From NCBI GenBank assembly GCA_047495785.1, contig JBLDXI010000013.1:1860001-1924000 (forward strand): a DNA stretch of 64,000 nucleotides, read 5' to 3'. This DNA comes from Lepidodermella squamata (lineage: Eukaryota; Gastrotricha). The notes under the pieces are model-generated. The model was not told where the DNA came from. It was given only the letters and a program-made list of their open reading frames with translations, and did not search any database. The position numbers and the translations under genes are program-made. Of this stretch, positions 1-11,532 are shown piece by piece (the stretch's first letter is position 1; each line of letters begins with the position of its first letter).

Positions 1-238
1 ATTCGAGGAAAAGGGGCAGAATATTAAATTTGCATAGAAGACCATTATTATCGACGCGAAAAAGGTGCTAATGAAGAATGAAATCAAAATAGATTTCATG
101 ATGCTTCTACTACCTTTCAGCTATTCTCTTTATCTGATATGAGACTTGCAACGGATTTACAATAGATCAATTAATGCTTCAAATACTTTATTCAGGTGCA
201 CCGATATATGTTTTGTAGAAAGGATTTTGCATCAATAA
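1..238. other. Downstream flank of the glycosyltransferase-like gene
   Basis: AT-rich sequence with no coding signal seen. It would hold the 3' UTR of the minus-strand gene ending at 239. Confidence 0.4.
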
Positions 239-1529
239 TTAATCCATATCTCGTGTAAGTGCTATGAAAGATTCTGAGACTAGTTTGAAGCGCTCTTGGC
301 GCCGTAGTTTTGCGGAATAGCCACGCTCGCCCCACTGCGACGGATCTGGCAGCGGCTCGATTCCCCATTTTTTCGATAATAGGCTCAAAATGCTTTGATC
401 GTTACGATGAGCGCCATAATTGAGCGGATCCGAGGCCAGCCGGCTTGGATCGTTGGCAATCAGACGGATATCCTCAGCGTAAGCCAACCATTGTGTGATA
501 AATTGGAATGCTCGAATGGTTTTCCTAACGAAAATGAACCCTCCAAGAAGCTGCGGACTGTCTGAAAATTTGCGGTCTTCAGCATCTACGCCCATCAGAA
601 GAAACGCGTCGCGTTTCGTATATCGATGTTCGGGGTGTTCGTCCTATATCAAAATACTCATAGAAATGATTAAAATGACGGAAATCATACCTGAAATACA
701 AAAATATCAGAGCAAGTTTTTTCCATCAAGCAAACATGTCCGAGGTCCATATTGCGAACAAAATGGCTCCCGGCGTCGCAATAGAAAAGTACATCATCCT
801 CTCTCATTGCGATCATGGTCTTGAGAATTATGTAGCTTTTCCATAGCCAAAGACCGGCTCCTTTGCGCTGATTCATGATTGCAGCATTTCGAGTTTTGAA
901 ATCCTCGTCGAGTGATTTGTCAGTGAAAGATATACAGACATCAAAACCGCCAACGGAAAGCCCTGTTTCACAGCTATGATGGTAAGAAAAAACATAGGCC
1001 GCAAATCAGCTTTCGGTAAAAAGTAACTTTTTGATCTGAGATTTTTCGCAGCAATTAGACGCGTAGTTGATCAGGATCCGACGCCCAGAAATAGATTGGC
1101 ATCGGCCATTGATGTTTATTAAAGAAGAATTTCTTCGTGTTGAACAGAGTCAAGAGAAGTAGAGTGTGATAACCAGAAGTCTTACCTTGTTGTAATTCGA
1201 ACATTTGACAATTTTTCTGCCAAGTCATGAACGTCTATTTTCTGTTGTTTTTCCGTTTCAGATGAATCAACAGTTAATGGCCTTAGTAGTTCAATAACTG
1301 ATTCCTTATCGCAGTTGCTCTCAGAAATCGGAATGGAGTACTCAGTTGGATAAAATACACCGCCGTTCGACTCGATCGCTGTCAGCAACATGGCTCGAAA
1401 ATCAGGAACCAACCGTAAGAGAGCGTAAAAAATTACAACGATCACGAGTAAGAATACTAGTATCGCCTTTATTACTGATCGGTAAGAACATTTTAAGAAA
1501 CAGCAATGCCTATCCCACATGAAATTCAT
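239..1529 (-). CDS. Type II membrane glycosyltransferase-like protein
   Basis: Four exons on the minus strand (1529-1186, 1132-1028, 973-691, 643-239) join to 378 codons. Residues 19-39 form one hydrophobic segment after a short basic N-terminus, the layout of a Golgi type II enzyme. Later exons carry GAGLWLW (about 188-194), an acidic DDVLFYCDAG stretch (about 209-218) and an HRNDQS motif (about 323). This set resembles nucleotide-sugar-dependent transferases with a GAGxWxWKPY signature and a DxG-type metal site. That assignment rests on pattern memory and I name no substrate. Intron 2 starts with GTTAC, a weak donor, but the join gives an in-frame CETGL stretch typical of such proteins. The start is the first ATG before the membrane segment; a second Met lies three residues on. 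A role in decorating secreted glycoproteins is inference. Confidence 0.7.
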
Positions 1530-2091
1530 TCGGTTGGTAATTTTAAGCTCATCGCCACACTAGAGCATTAGCATGTAGGCGCTTGCCGGCCTTCAATAGA
1601 TAACCATGATGTGAATAGGCCAGCTGAATCACTCATATTTGTATATCTATTACCCCGCCACAATACATCCTTTTAGCTCTATTGTTGAATATTGTGAATG
1701 GGTTGACACTTACATGTATAAGATCAGCTGCTGTTGTCGTCCGAATCGGGCCGGCGTAGCAACGTTCACCTCCGGAAATGACGTACAGGTGAACTGCGGC
1801 GAGATTGCTCCAATTTACGGACTTGGCAACGTGCTGTTTGGATTTGGCGTTTTCCCACACACCACGGGCCTGGATCATACGACGAAGCAGTTACCTTTTG
1901 TTATCAACTGTTTTCACAACAGAAATCGCAAAAAACATTGCAGTTCACAGAAGTGTAAAGAAACAGACAAATTGCTAACAATAGCGCAAACAGTGCCCTT
2001 GATAAAAAAAAAATCAAGCCACGACAAATTAAAGCCTTAAACCGTCTGTTGATATCTAGCTTCAGCTTGGACATTTTAAGTTTCAAGGAAA
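1530..2091. other. Intergenic stretch with unresolved minus-strand coding-like pieces
   Basis: Two minus-strand reading frames stand out. One (about 2071-1904) starts MSKLKLDINRR and has one strong hydrophobic segment. The other (about 1868-1724) lies between a CCAG acceptor and a GTAAGTG donor and reads as ordinary protein, including VHLYVISGGERCYAG. I could not join them in phase or recognise a product. They may be exons of an incompletely preserved gene, or chance. The plus-strand frame across the same bases looks non-coding. Confidence 0.25.
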
Positions 2092-3630
2092 ATGGCAAAA
2101 TTTTTCATGTTCAGTTTGACTATCTGCGTATCAGTCTTATCACTGATGCTGCTGGTCGCTCCTGATAACACCGAGGCTGCGAGCAAGTCATGCGTCAACT
2201 TTTTCTCATGTATGAACGTTCTATTCACGGTGCCATTTTCGAAAATCGCAAATGCATCCTACTACTACACCACGAATTTGATGCGGCTTAGCGGGATTAG
2301 TGATGAAGATTTTCAAGCTCAAACAGACCTATTGGGAAATTTATGCGAGACATGGGTCACATTCGATTCATGGTATGACCATATAAATTGAGGTGAAAAT
2401 AACTTGACAGCGCCTGCCTTTATAGCATGGATGCGGATTGGATTGATTGTATCGATTGGGACCAACTTGTAAACCTCGTCAACATGGTTGGCTCTGAGGG
2501 TTTCGATAAACAGACAAATGGAAATACAGATGAAAATCAACGCATCCGAGACCAAGGCCTAAACCAGACTTATGAAACGTTTAGCAGCGTTGGATGGGTA
2601 AAACTTGGCATTTCCATGCATCCTCACTGTAGTTCAATTGCTCTTTTTCTCAGACGAGAGACAAGACTAAGAAAGCCGTGCAAATTGCGACTTACATGTG
2701 CAAAAATATGCCTTCGATATTGCCCTACATGAAGTGCTTCCGAGATGTCATGTTGATGAATGAAACAATCATCAATGGAACAACAATGTACGGCGCTTTG
2801 ATCGACGCTGAATGCAACGATGGATTGAAATGTAAAATTTGAAGAAAAACTGATAAAATGAAATAATTATATTTACTTTTCTAGCAACTACGTGTAAGAA
2901 AACCGAAATTTTGACTAGAGTTCTCGGGCATTGGCTATACCACGGTTGCGAAGCTGGCATTGATCACCTGCTATCAATTGTTCGAGTTATTTTCCAAGCG
3001 ATGATGTTCACTTCGGATCAAGAATGTGTTGATATTTTCGATGGGAAAACCGCCAAAGACTTGTTTGAACGTATGCAAACTTGAGTTATATCGGCTCCAA
3101 ATATTTAAAGATTTAAATTAATAGCCCGATACCCGCCGGAATGGGCTCTTTCCTTCGGCGAGCTGAGATATCCCAGTTGCGACAAGGCGAGGATCGCCCG
3201 CGCCTTTGATGACGAGTACAACAGTACAGTACTAGCCTACGTCAGAGAACGTAACTTCTCGGATGCCTGCGAGCTGTTCCAGTCTAATTACTGCCGATAC
3301 AACCAGACAAAGTGTCAAACAACTCCGCTGGAATGCACGTTGAAGAAGCAACGCGGCGGTAATGCTGCGGCGAATACGCCATCGCGGTCTAAAGTTACAA
3401 CCCTAATTCCGACTACTACAACAACAGCTACTGTTACGCAACGGGGCAGGGCGACGGCGGTTCGCAGGGGTAACAGCGAAACAACGACTGTGAAAGGAGG
3501 GCGGAATGCAAGAACGCGGAAACCGTCGAAAAATGACGACTACGACGACAATTCAGGGTCCAGCCACCTTATGAACATGAAAACTCTGGTGCCTATTGCC
3601 CTAATTGCGATTTACGCTCATCGTTACTGA
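2092..3630 (+). CDS. Secreted cysteine-rich tandem-family protein, copy 1
   Basis: Exons 2092-2372, 2426-2597, 2654-2831, 2885-3070 and 3125-3630 join to 440 codons. An N-terminal signal peptide leads into SCVNFFSCMNVLF, the start of a cysteine framework shared with the three genes downstream: SC(5)C, LCxxW, then CMDxDWIDCIDW across intron 1, a C(12)C pair near an MNETI glycosylation site, GHWLYHGC, and a C-terminal cysteine-rich segment. A Thr/Arg-rich stalk follows, then YDDNSGSS and a short hydrophobic tail with only two residues after it, as in GPI-anchored proteins. Two introns (after GW, and before STTC) are absent from the other copies. Copy 1 is the most divergent of the first three. 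I do not recognise the family; an extracellular surface protein is the inference. Confidence 0.75.
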
Positions 3631-4140
3631 AATTGCGATTTTCTTTTGCTACTTTTTGAGAAATAAAAATGTCATTCGGAGGTAAACGGATAATTGCAAC
3701 TTCCGATTACTCATATTTTCGTAATATTATTTGTTCCACACATGCCGACACGTTCTTTCATAGGCAGGTGCTCGGATCGGGTTCAATAACACGTTTATAT
3801 AAGCAAGCAATTTTTTCTGCAACAATGCGTGGATTGTTGTAGAACTGCGTAGGTATCGTGAATGCTCCAAGGCTTTGTGCTCGGCAACTTGTTCGGTTCG
3901 TGGGGGTCTTTAATCGTCTTGGCAGCGGCAATAGTTAACACCTTTAGGAACGTGAAGAACAACTTTTTTCGTGGCGTAGTTCGTGAACATTACTGGCTGC
4001 ATTAAAGTTGAATCCTTTTAATCCTCCCAGGCTGAAATAATTGGTTGAGATCATCTCTATTCCACCGTTCTCCCCATCAGTCTAGGTAGTCTAAGGCAGC
4101 TGGCCAATTTCTATTTTAGTTTTTTACCTATCAATTAATC
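3631..4140. other. Intergenic, copy 1 to copy 2
   Basis: 510 bp. AATAAA at about 3661 is a plausible polyadenylation signal for copy 1. No further gene seen. Confidence 0.5.
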
Positions 4141-5559
4141 ATGAATCATTTTTCGCTGACGATTCTAAGTGCGGTTGCAATTTGGTTAGCTGGTGATACT
4201 GGAATAATGAGGACAGAAGCTGCCACGCGATCATGCGTGAATCTCTTCCAATGCATGCCGTACCTGTTTACCATCCCTTTCAAAGATATTGTCAACGCGA
4301 CTTATTACTATACCGGGAGTATCATGAGGTTGTCGCAAATTAGTGACGAAGATTGGGGCAAACAGATGAACACACTAACAACTCTATGCGATATCTGGCT
4401 CAACTTTGATTCTTGGTAGAATTAAAACTTTTGTATCGAATTTGAGGTAATTTTACGCATTTTATAGTATGGATCCTAATTGGATTGAATGCCTGGATTG
4501 GAATCAATTGGCTAATATGGTTGAACTCGTGAGCTCAACCTCTGGAGTGGAAGCTGCCAACTCCACTGAAGCGCAACGAAAAAGGCAAGAGGGCCTCAAT
4601 AAAACCGCCACTGGTTTGTCAAACATCGGCTGGACGATGGAAGATACCAAAAAGTCGATGAAAATTGGGTCACATTTGTGCCAGAATGTCCGAACCGTCG
4701 TTCCTTACCTATCCTGCATGCGAGATTTGCTGCTCTCCAATGAAACTATGATCAACACTACGCTGTGGTATCAGGGCTTGATTAAGGTCGGCTGTGTTCA
4801 GCCTGACATCAGCTGTAATAAGGTGGACAAGATGAATAGAATGCTGGGACATTGGCTTTACCACGGTTGTCCTCAAGGCACTGAGGCTCTTACCGACGTT
4901 GTCAGAGTCATCTTTCAAGGAATGATGTTTACTGACGATGGCGATTGCGTCAATCTTTTCACCGGAAAAACAGCTAAAGATCTTTTCGAACGTAATATTT
5001 TTTACCAAACTTTGCATTCACCTATTTATGATGAATTTTTACAGCGCTATATGACAAGAGAACTGAAGTCGATTTCGGCAATGATTTGAAGGGTTGTGAT
5101 TTGCGGCGAGTTGGCGAAGAACGGGATAAAGGTTATAAAAAATGGGTCACCGACTATCTGGTCGGGCAAAATGTTACCAAGGAAGATTTCTACCACAAAA
5201 TGGCCTGCAAGCAAAAGAACATTCCGTTGGAGATGTGTGCTTTATGGCCGTTCCCTACCACCAAGACAGCCTCGGCGACAACTAGGGCGTCCATGTCCCG
5301 GACTACAACAACTCAAGCAGCAGCAGAAGTAACAGCGCCGACACGTGGCCAGCGGGTGCCTGCTCGTCCAGTTGCGAATAGACAGCGGGACGGCGACGGC
5401 GGTGATTCTGACACGACAACTAAGCGAAGTCGTGGCGTTGCGAGAGGCAAAACAGCTAAACCATCAAGTGATTATGACGACTCGTCCTCCGCCGTTTCGG
5501 TGAAAGGCAGCACTGCTTTCGTCGCTATCTCAGCTCTTGTCATGCTAGCTATCCAGTGA
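4141..5559 (+). CDS. Secreted cysteine-rich tandem-family protein, copy 2
   Basis: Three exons (4141-4415, 4468-4991, 5045-5559) join to 437 codons. The signal peptide ends near RTEAATRSC. The framework has 14 cysteines: SCVNLFQC, TLCDIW, SCMDPNWIEC, LCQN, YLSCMRD, GC, SC, HWLYHGC, GDCVN, GCD, MACK and MCALW. Likely N-glycosylation sites are NATYYYT and NETMINTT. After about residue 340 comes a Thr/Ala/Arg-rich stalk, then YDDSSSAV and a hydrophobic tail ending VMLAIQ, consistent with GPI addition. The cysteine CMDP is created by the exon 1-2 splice. The gene lacks the extra introns of copies 1, 3 and 4. Exon 1 is nearly identical to that of copy 3, silent sites included, while exon 2 is diverged. 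Function unknown. Confidence 0.8.
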
Positions 5560-6369
5560 TCGAATAAGAAAGATATCATTCCGGTGATTTGGGGAGAAAT
5601 GTCACATTTTGCTCTGAGAGACGACTTTTAATTTTATACATATCGCAGTGACGAAAAAAATCTGCGTTTCGCCCACAAATTTATGGAAATAAAGAGGAAG
5701 TTGTGCGCAAATATTGTTGAAATATTAGCGTAAATACCTGCCTTATATCTGTCTGCAGCGGTGTTCATTTGCATTCGAGGTTAACCTATAGCCGCTTGTA
5801 TCGCTACCGTGACAGATACAAACAGTATATGAGTAATTTGCTAAGTTGAAAAGCTTCGCGGTGTTCGAGGCACATATCTGGCGCGGTGGTATAAGGCAGC
5901 TTGTTTGACGAATTTTACACCATGGCCTGATGAACATAGCTTGAACACGTGAAAGAGTTCATGCTATTAATTGATGAGCGCAGCACGAAGTTTTACATGC
6001 CATATATTCGTCAAATATAGCAGTATGCTACCCAGAGCGCATTTTCTGAAACCGAGGTAAATTTTGAAATAATGAAGCTTCTATCTCGCCATTTTATTCG
6101 ACTTTTTTGACCCAAATGCACATGCCCTGGAAGACATACCCTTGCTTTAATCTTAACGTATATAAGTCACCCACTATTTTTCTGTTAGATCGGTCTGAAG
6201 CTCGATGCCAAGGTGCCGCTAATCCGCGTTAATTTTTTGCGCCCTCAATAGCACGTAAAATTTGGTCTCGTTCCTCGGGACAAATAACCCATTTTGCCTT
6301 ATAATTGCATTGACTTATCATTTCAAGTTATTCTTTGAATTTATTTCTCTGAATAAATAGTCCGTAGAG
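5560..6369. other. Intergenic, copy 2 to copy 3
   Basis: 810 bp. An AATAAA signal lies near 5688, placed for copy 2. No coding region seen on either strand. Confidence 0.5.
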
Positions 6370-7862
6370 ATGTTGAAAAATTTTCCGATCGCCGTATTAG
6401 GCGCTGTCTGCATTTGGTTTGCTGGGGATATCGGCATTGTCAGACAAACTGAAGCTGCCTCCAGGACATGCGTGAATCTCTTCCAATGCATGCCGTACCT
6501 GTTTACCATCCCCTTCAAAGATATTGTCAACGCCACATATTACTACACTGGAAGTATCATGAGACTTTCGCAAATTAGTGACGAAGATTGGGACAAGCAG
6601 ATGAACACGCTCACCACGCTTTGCGATATCTGGCTCAACTTCGATTCTTGGTATGTAACCGACCCAACGTTCTAATTAATTTTGAATTCAACCTTTTTCC
6701 AGCATGGATCCGAACTGGATAGAATGCATTGGTAAGTAATCTTTCAAGCTTTTGATTTGAACATACTCCTTAACGAAGGATTTCTTACAGACTGGGACCA
6801 ACTTAGTACCTTGGTCGAGGTTGTAGGCGCAACAGCCGCTGATCCCCAAACTGGCGCGAACACAGCCGCTGTATCCGCGGACCGTCAAAAGGCGTTGAAC
6901 AAGACTCGCGAGCGGCTTGAACAAGTCGGCTGGACATCTGCTGATACGAGGAAGGCAATGAAAATCGGTTCGCAGGTGTGTAAAAACGTTCGCAACTTCG
7001 TTCCCTACATGTCATGCATGCGCGACTTGATGTTATCGAACGAAACTCTGATCAATACGACATTGTGGCTTCAAGGCCTAACCAAGGCTGAATGCACGCA
7101 GTCTGACGTGTCTTGCGATAAGGCTATCAAGATGAACAGAATGATTGGGCACTGGCTTTACCATGGCTGCGAGCAGGGTACTGAGGCACTATCCGAGGTA
7201 GTAAGAGCAATTTTCCAGGGAATGATGTTCACGGATGACGACGCTTGCGTCTCCGAGTTTGCTGGTAAATCGGCGAAAGAGCTATACGAACGTAAGCTTG
7301 CAAATGCCTGATTGTTTTATTTGAGCTTTCAAATCTCTATTCTTTAGCAATGTATGACAAAAGTATTGAGTACAATTTTGGCAACAACTTGGCAAATTGT
7401 AACTTAACTCGAGCGGCTCAGGAACGCGATAAGGCCTACAAAAAGTGGATCTCCGATTATTTGGTAACGTTGAACCTGACCAAAGAAGAGTTCTACCACA
7501 GAATGGCGTGTAAGCACAAGAAAACTCCACTGGAACAGTGCAACATCTGGCCAATTCCAACAACGGTTTCAAGCCGCATTGTGACCACTCCAGCAGCAGT
7601 TATTCGGCAGCAGCCTGTCGCCGCTCCCGCCCCGCAACCAGCGGCTCCAGCGCCAGGTCGTCAACCGGCGATACCTGCTCGCCCAGTTGCGAACCGACAG
7701 AGTGACTACGACGAGCCGGCAAGGACAACGACAGTAGCCCGTCGCCGCGCAGGCAGGACGACGAAAAATTACGATGAAGACTCTAACAATAGCGCCGTCA
7801 AGGCTGTTCAAGGCTCTGGTCTCGTCGTGATGCTCCTTCTCGCGCGGAGAATATTATTCTGA
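6370..7862 (+). CDS. Secreted cysteine-rich tandem-family protein, copy 3
   Basis: Exons 6370-6650, 6703-6731 (a 29-nt micro-exon), 6791-7291 and 7348-7862 join to 441 codons. A signal peptide leads into the shared cysteine framework, including CVNLFQC, TLCDIW, CMDPNWIEC, SCMRD, MIGHWLYHGC and MACKHKK. Glycosylation-type sites NATYYYT and NETLINTT match copy 2. The stalk is rich in Ala, Pro, Gln and Thr with an arginine-rich patch, then YDEDSNNSAV and a hydrophobic C-terminus (VVMLLLARRILF). That tail is more basic than usual for a GPI signal, so a short transmembrane anchor is possible. The intron inside the CI|DW motif is unique to this copy. Exon 1 closely matches copy 2, suggesting recent duplication or gene conversion. 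Confidence 0.8.
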
Positions 7863-9857
7863 ACTCAGTTGAACTTATTTTAACGGGCTTTGAAATGATA
7901 TCCAATGATTGAATCAAAGCGGCGTTGCAAATTTTTTTACCATTCTTCAATTCCTTTTCTTCTTTCATTTTTTGACGACTTTCTGTGCGTGTTTTGAATA
8001 AAAAGTGGAGGATTGTGGAAATCTTGTGTCGTGACTGACAACCCCTGATGTGTAGCCAGAAACCATGTTTACACAACACCTTTTCGTGCTAGGCACCCCA
8101 CTCTCTCGCGTGCTTGTACTCAGAAACCTTCGGTGCATGAACGGTGGTTGGAAACAAAAGAACTTTCAGCCGGCTTGTATTCTTTTTTTTGTTGAATTGA
8201 ACAGAGCCATTTGTCATCCATCACGAACTTTTCGTGTTTTCATAAAAAAACTGCTAATTTGGGTGAGTTTGTGGGGGCAAAGACTTCAACAGCTATTAGT
8301 GAGAATTTAATTACTTAAAAATTAACTGATCAACGTTGCTGAAGATTGGTTCAGATATATGAAGAAATTCGGCTCTAGCAGTACGAGAAACTAATCATTT
8401 CATGGCCAATTTTCGGAGCGTACGCTATTGCTTTTTTAGTTGCCAAGATGCAAAAGAAACCACAATATGGACTGTTACCTGGGGAAAAATACTCCGTAAA
8501 TTCTCGCCTTGTCTATTAATATGAAAACATACAAGGCAAAACAAATTGTTTTGCAAAAATAATTACAGATATAATATCTGCGGTTGTTTTTGTGTGAGGC
8601 AAAATGATCCGAAAAACAGAGAATCAAAAAAATGATAAGATGCCGACTCGAACATTCATTGTGTTGTGTTGGATACCGGTAAACCGCTGTGTTGATAAGA
8701 AGTGGGGATACCTAATTATTGACTTTCAGATGGAATGTAGAGCGAGTAAATGATGAGTAGAAAATCCGCCCCCTATCTCACATGGCGCTGTAATAAAATC
8801 ACTCTTACCTGCTTCACATACCGCAGCTGCTGAACAGTTTTTCCGTCCGACTTTTATTCCAGAACTTATTGCTACGATTAATACAGTATTAAGTATTATC
8901 GCTGCAAAATGAATGATGAAGTATAGCCACCATTCGAAAATCTAATTTATTTCTTGTAGCAGTGATATCTTACGAAACGGAGTAAACGCACGCAGGTTTT
9001 ATTGGCATGTGGTACCAGGGTGGGATTGAAGACAGGCTATAAAGTGCGCGCCCAGCCAGAGGTCGGCTTAGGGTGCATCAATGTAACGTTACATTAATCA
9101 TCACCGTAAGTGCGCCGATGAATGGCTTGAAACAACAATATTATGCTATATGCGAGTACTGCCCATCGTATATCCGCCGTCCGTTTTGATTCACCTTGAG
9201 AAAAGAAAACAATTTTCAAGGCTATAGAAGCGCGTGATAAATTGTACTGGCTATTCGTTCTTTTCCTCTCGATCAGGTCATTTTGCGAGCAACGTTTTCG
9301 GTTCATTATATGAAGAAATTGTCTTTCTAAATTGCCATAGTTCTAGATTGCCATGTCACCTTGTCCCACATGTTGCGTTCGCGACGCAGATGTGAGCGCA
9401 AAAAAAACTGTGCTAGCCTTTTGCGCGCAAAACTTTTCGCGCGCTCTCTCACTTTAACTCTCCGGCCAGTAGTATTAACATCGAAATGTTATTTTTGTTT
9501 GATGCTCGCAGGCTTTCATGAGGAAAAAACGAGTAAAACGGCTCAGAGAAATGTTATTATTATTATTATTTTCAGCCGGCTATTTTTATTGTAATTACTG
9601 TTGAATTTTTGCCGTATTGGAACCGCTGCATTCTCCAGCTGTGCGAGAGCGAGTAATAAAAAGATCGCTTTCCGAGCATTGTGTTCCGGCAGCTTTTGTC
9701 AAAACCGTAGCCTGAACAATTTTAACGCGCCAGCTTTTGTGTCGTTGAAATCTCTGCCACTGGAGTAGGAAGGCGCTCGACTTTCATAAACACATCTCAC
9801 GTTTCCGCTAGTCAGTGTGGCCATTTAGCTTCGTCGTTACAGAGCTCTCAAGTTGCA
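7863..9857. other. Intergenic, copy 3 to copy 4
   Basis: About 2 kb, AT-rich, with a short TTA/ATT run at about 9554-9571 and a CT-rich, GCGC-containing patch at about 9400-9470. Short open frames on both strands lack codon structure, splice context and recognisable motifs. I see no gene. Confidence 0.45.
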
Positions 9858-11532
9858 ATGTCGAAAGGCCAGTCAAAAAACTATGCTAGAAGTCCACCCG
9901 GCTCCAGGGCACGCATTTTCCCGCTGCTCATCGTCGGGCTTGGGCTCATTTACACAGCCGAAGCGAGGCGGATGTGCCACACTTTCCTAACATGCGCGCC
10001 ACTTCTACTTTCGGCCCCTCTTCGCGAAATTGTCGACGCATCGAAATATTATTCCAAGTCACTGCTTGTCGTGTCCGAAATCACAGATGCTGAGTGGGAG
10101 AAGCAAATGAAGCTCGTAGAACACCTGTGCCATACTTGGATTTCTTTCGACACATGGTAAAGAGCCTCGTAGCTTTCACAAACTCCTTCCTTCATGACTT
10201 TGAACTTATTTCTAATTAAAGCATGGAACGAAATTGGATCGAATGTATCGACTGGTCACAGCTGATCACTTTTCTCGACGTCATGGCTGGTCGGGTCGAG
10301 CAAGCCGGGGTAGCCGGAGCTTCGGTTTGAAATAGAAATACCATATTTATTGGCTTTATCTGTAAATTTTATAGGTCAACAAAGAAGCGGTTGAGCACGC
10401 CCGTCGAGCTTTTAAGGGAGATCACTGGACTGAAAAGACCCTCAGAGACGCTATGGATATCGCAACGTAAGTTGGAAAAAGGGAAAATCGAATGAAATTA
10501 TTCCGCACTATCTCGAATTTTTTATCAATTATAGTTTCACATGCAGCAATATCAAGCGAGTCACGCCCTACTTCAAGTGTGGCCGCGATTTAATCCTGTC
10601 CAACGAAACGATTCTCAACACCACATTGAGGTTGGAATCATTTATTTGAGCTGAATGCTGAAAGATGACAAATTGAGGCGGATACGTTCGCAAATCTTTA
10701 AAAATTGCACAAATTTTATTTTAATTTACTGTCTTCTTAATTATACTGTCGTTTTAGGTTCAGAGCCCTTGCAGAAGTACAATGCTTCAAGGGGACGCGA
10801 TACGATTGTGACAAGGTGCATACAATGATGACAGCGCTTGGACATTGGCTGTATCATGGCTGCCGCAACATGACTGAAGAGCTGACCGATATTGTCAAAA
10901 CCATATTTACCGGTCTTTTCGGGGACCAAATGAAGGACTGCGCCCGCATTATAGACGGGAAAACAACGCAAGAGATGTTCGAGAAACCTCCGCCACCGGA
11001 GGTTTACGAAAATTTCGGCGATGATCTATCCACGTGTAACATGACTGGCGTCAGTCTTCACAACAGATGGAATTACGACGGAACTGTGGTCTATTATTTA
11101 CAGCAACACAACATTACGAAGAAGCAGTTTTTCGCGCAGATGAGGCGCCGTATGATAGCAAATGGGTACGTGAACAAGGCTACTGAGGCTGAGGCAGAGC
11201 TTGAGGATGAAGAGGAAGCGCTCAATTCAGCTACAGAAGCGTCAAAACTAGCCGCCGAGTCTGAGAAGAAACTAGTCGACGAGGATCATTCGCCGTTGAA
11301 TACCGCGATTCAAGGCGATGAAAATAAAGGCGAGCTGAACAAGGAGACGACTACAACTCAAGCTACAGCCCGATACGGCAAGAGGCGCCGGCGAACTACA
11401 ACTCCTAGAAATGACGACTACGCTGCAGGCAGCGCTGATGAATATTCGTCTGATTCACGGTCGTCCATCGGAAACTCTCAACAAATCGCCCTTGTTTCCC
11501 TTGGCGCTATTATTAGCTGGCTTTATTGTTAA
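9858..11532 (+). CDS. Secreted cysteine-rich tandem-family protein, copy 4 (divergent)
   Basis: Exons 9858-10156, 10222-10324, 10375-10466, 10535-10630 and 10758-11532 join to 454 codons. A longer N-terminus precedes the signal segment (IFPLLIVGLGLIYTAEA). The framework is recognisable: MCHTFLTCAPLLL, HLCHTWISF, CMERNWIECIDW, SNETILNTT, ALGHWLYHGC and STCNMTG. The C-terminal region differs from the other copies: an acidic stretch (AEAELEDEEEAL, about residue 360), then a basic patch GKRRRRTTT, and a hydrophobic end IALVSLGAIISWLYC. The final intron of the other copies is missing, and three introns here are unique to this copy. This is the oldest-looking member, about 2 kb downstream of the rest. 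Function unknown. Confidence 0.75.

Noticed and set aside
1639-2040. Plus-strand 133-codon frame
   Set aside because: It has no motif and ends in poly-Lys from an A run; the opposite strand is more protein-like.
8065-8310. Plus-strand frame between copies 3 and 4
   Set aside because: No signal, no splice context, no similarity to the cysteine-rich family.
2092-11532. Nematode origin, suggested by short introns and a possible operon
   Set aside because: ODAD3 implies motile cilia, which nematodes lack.
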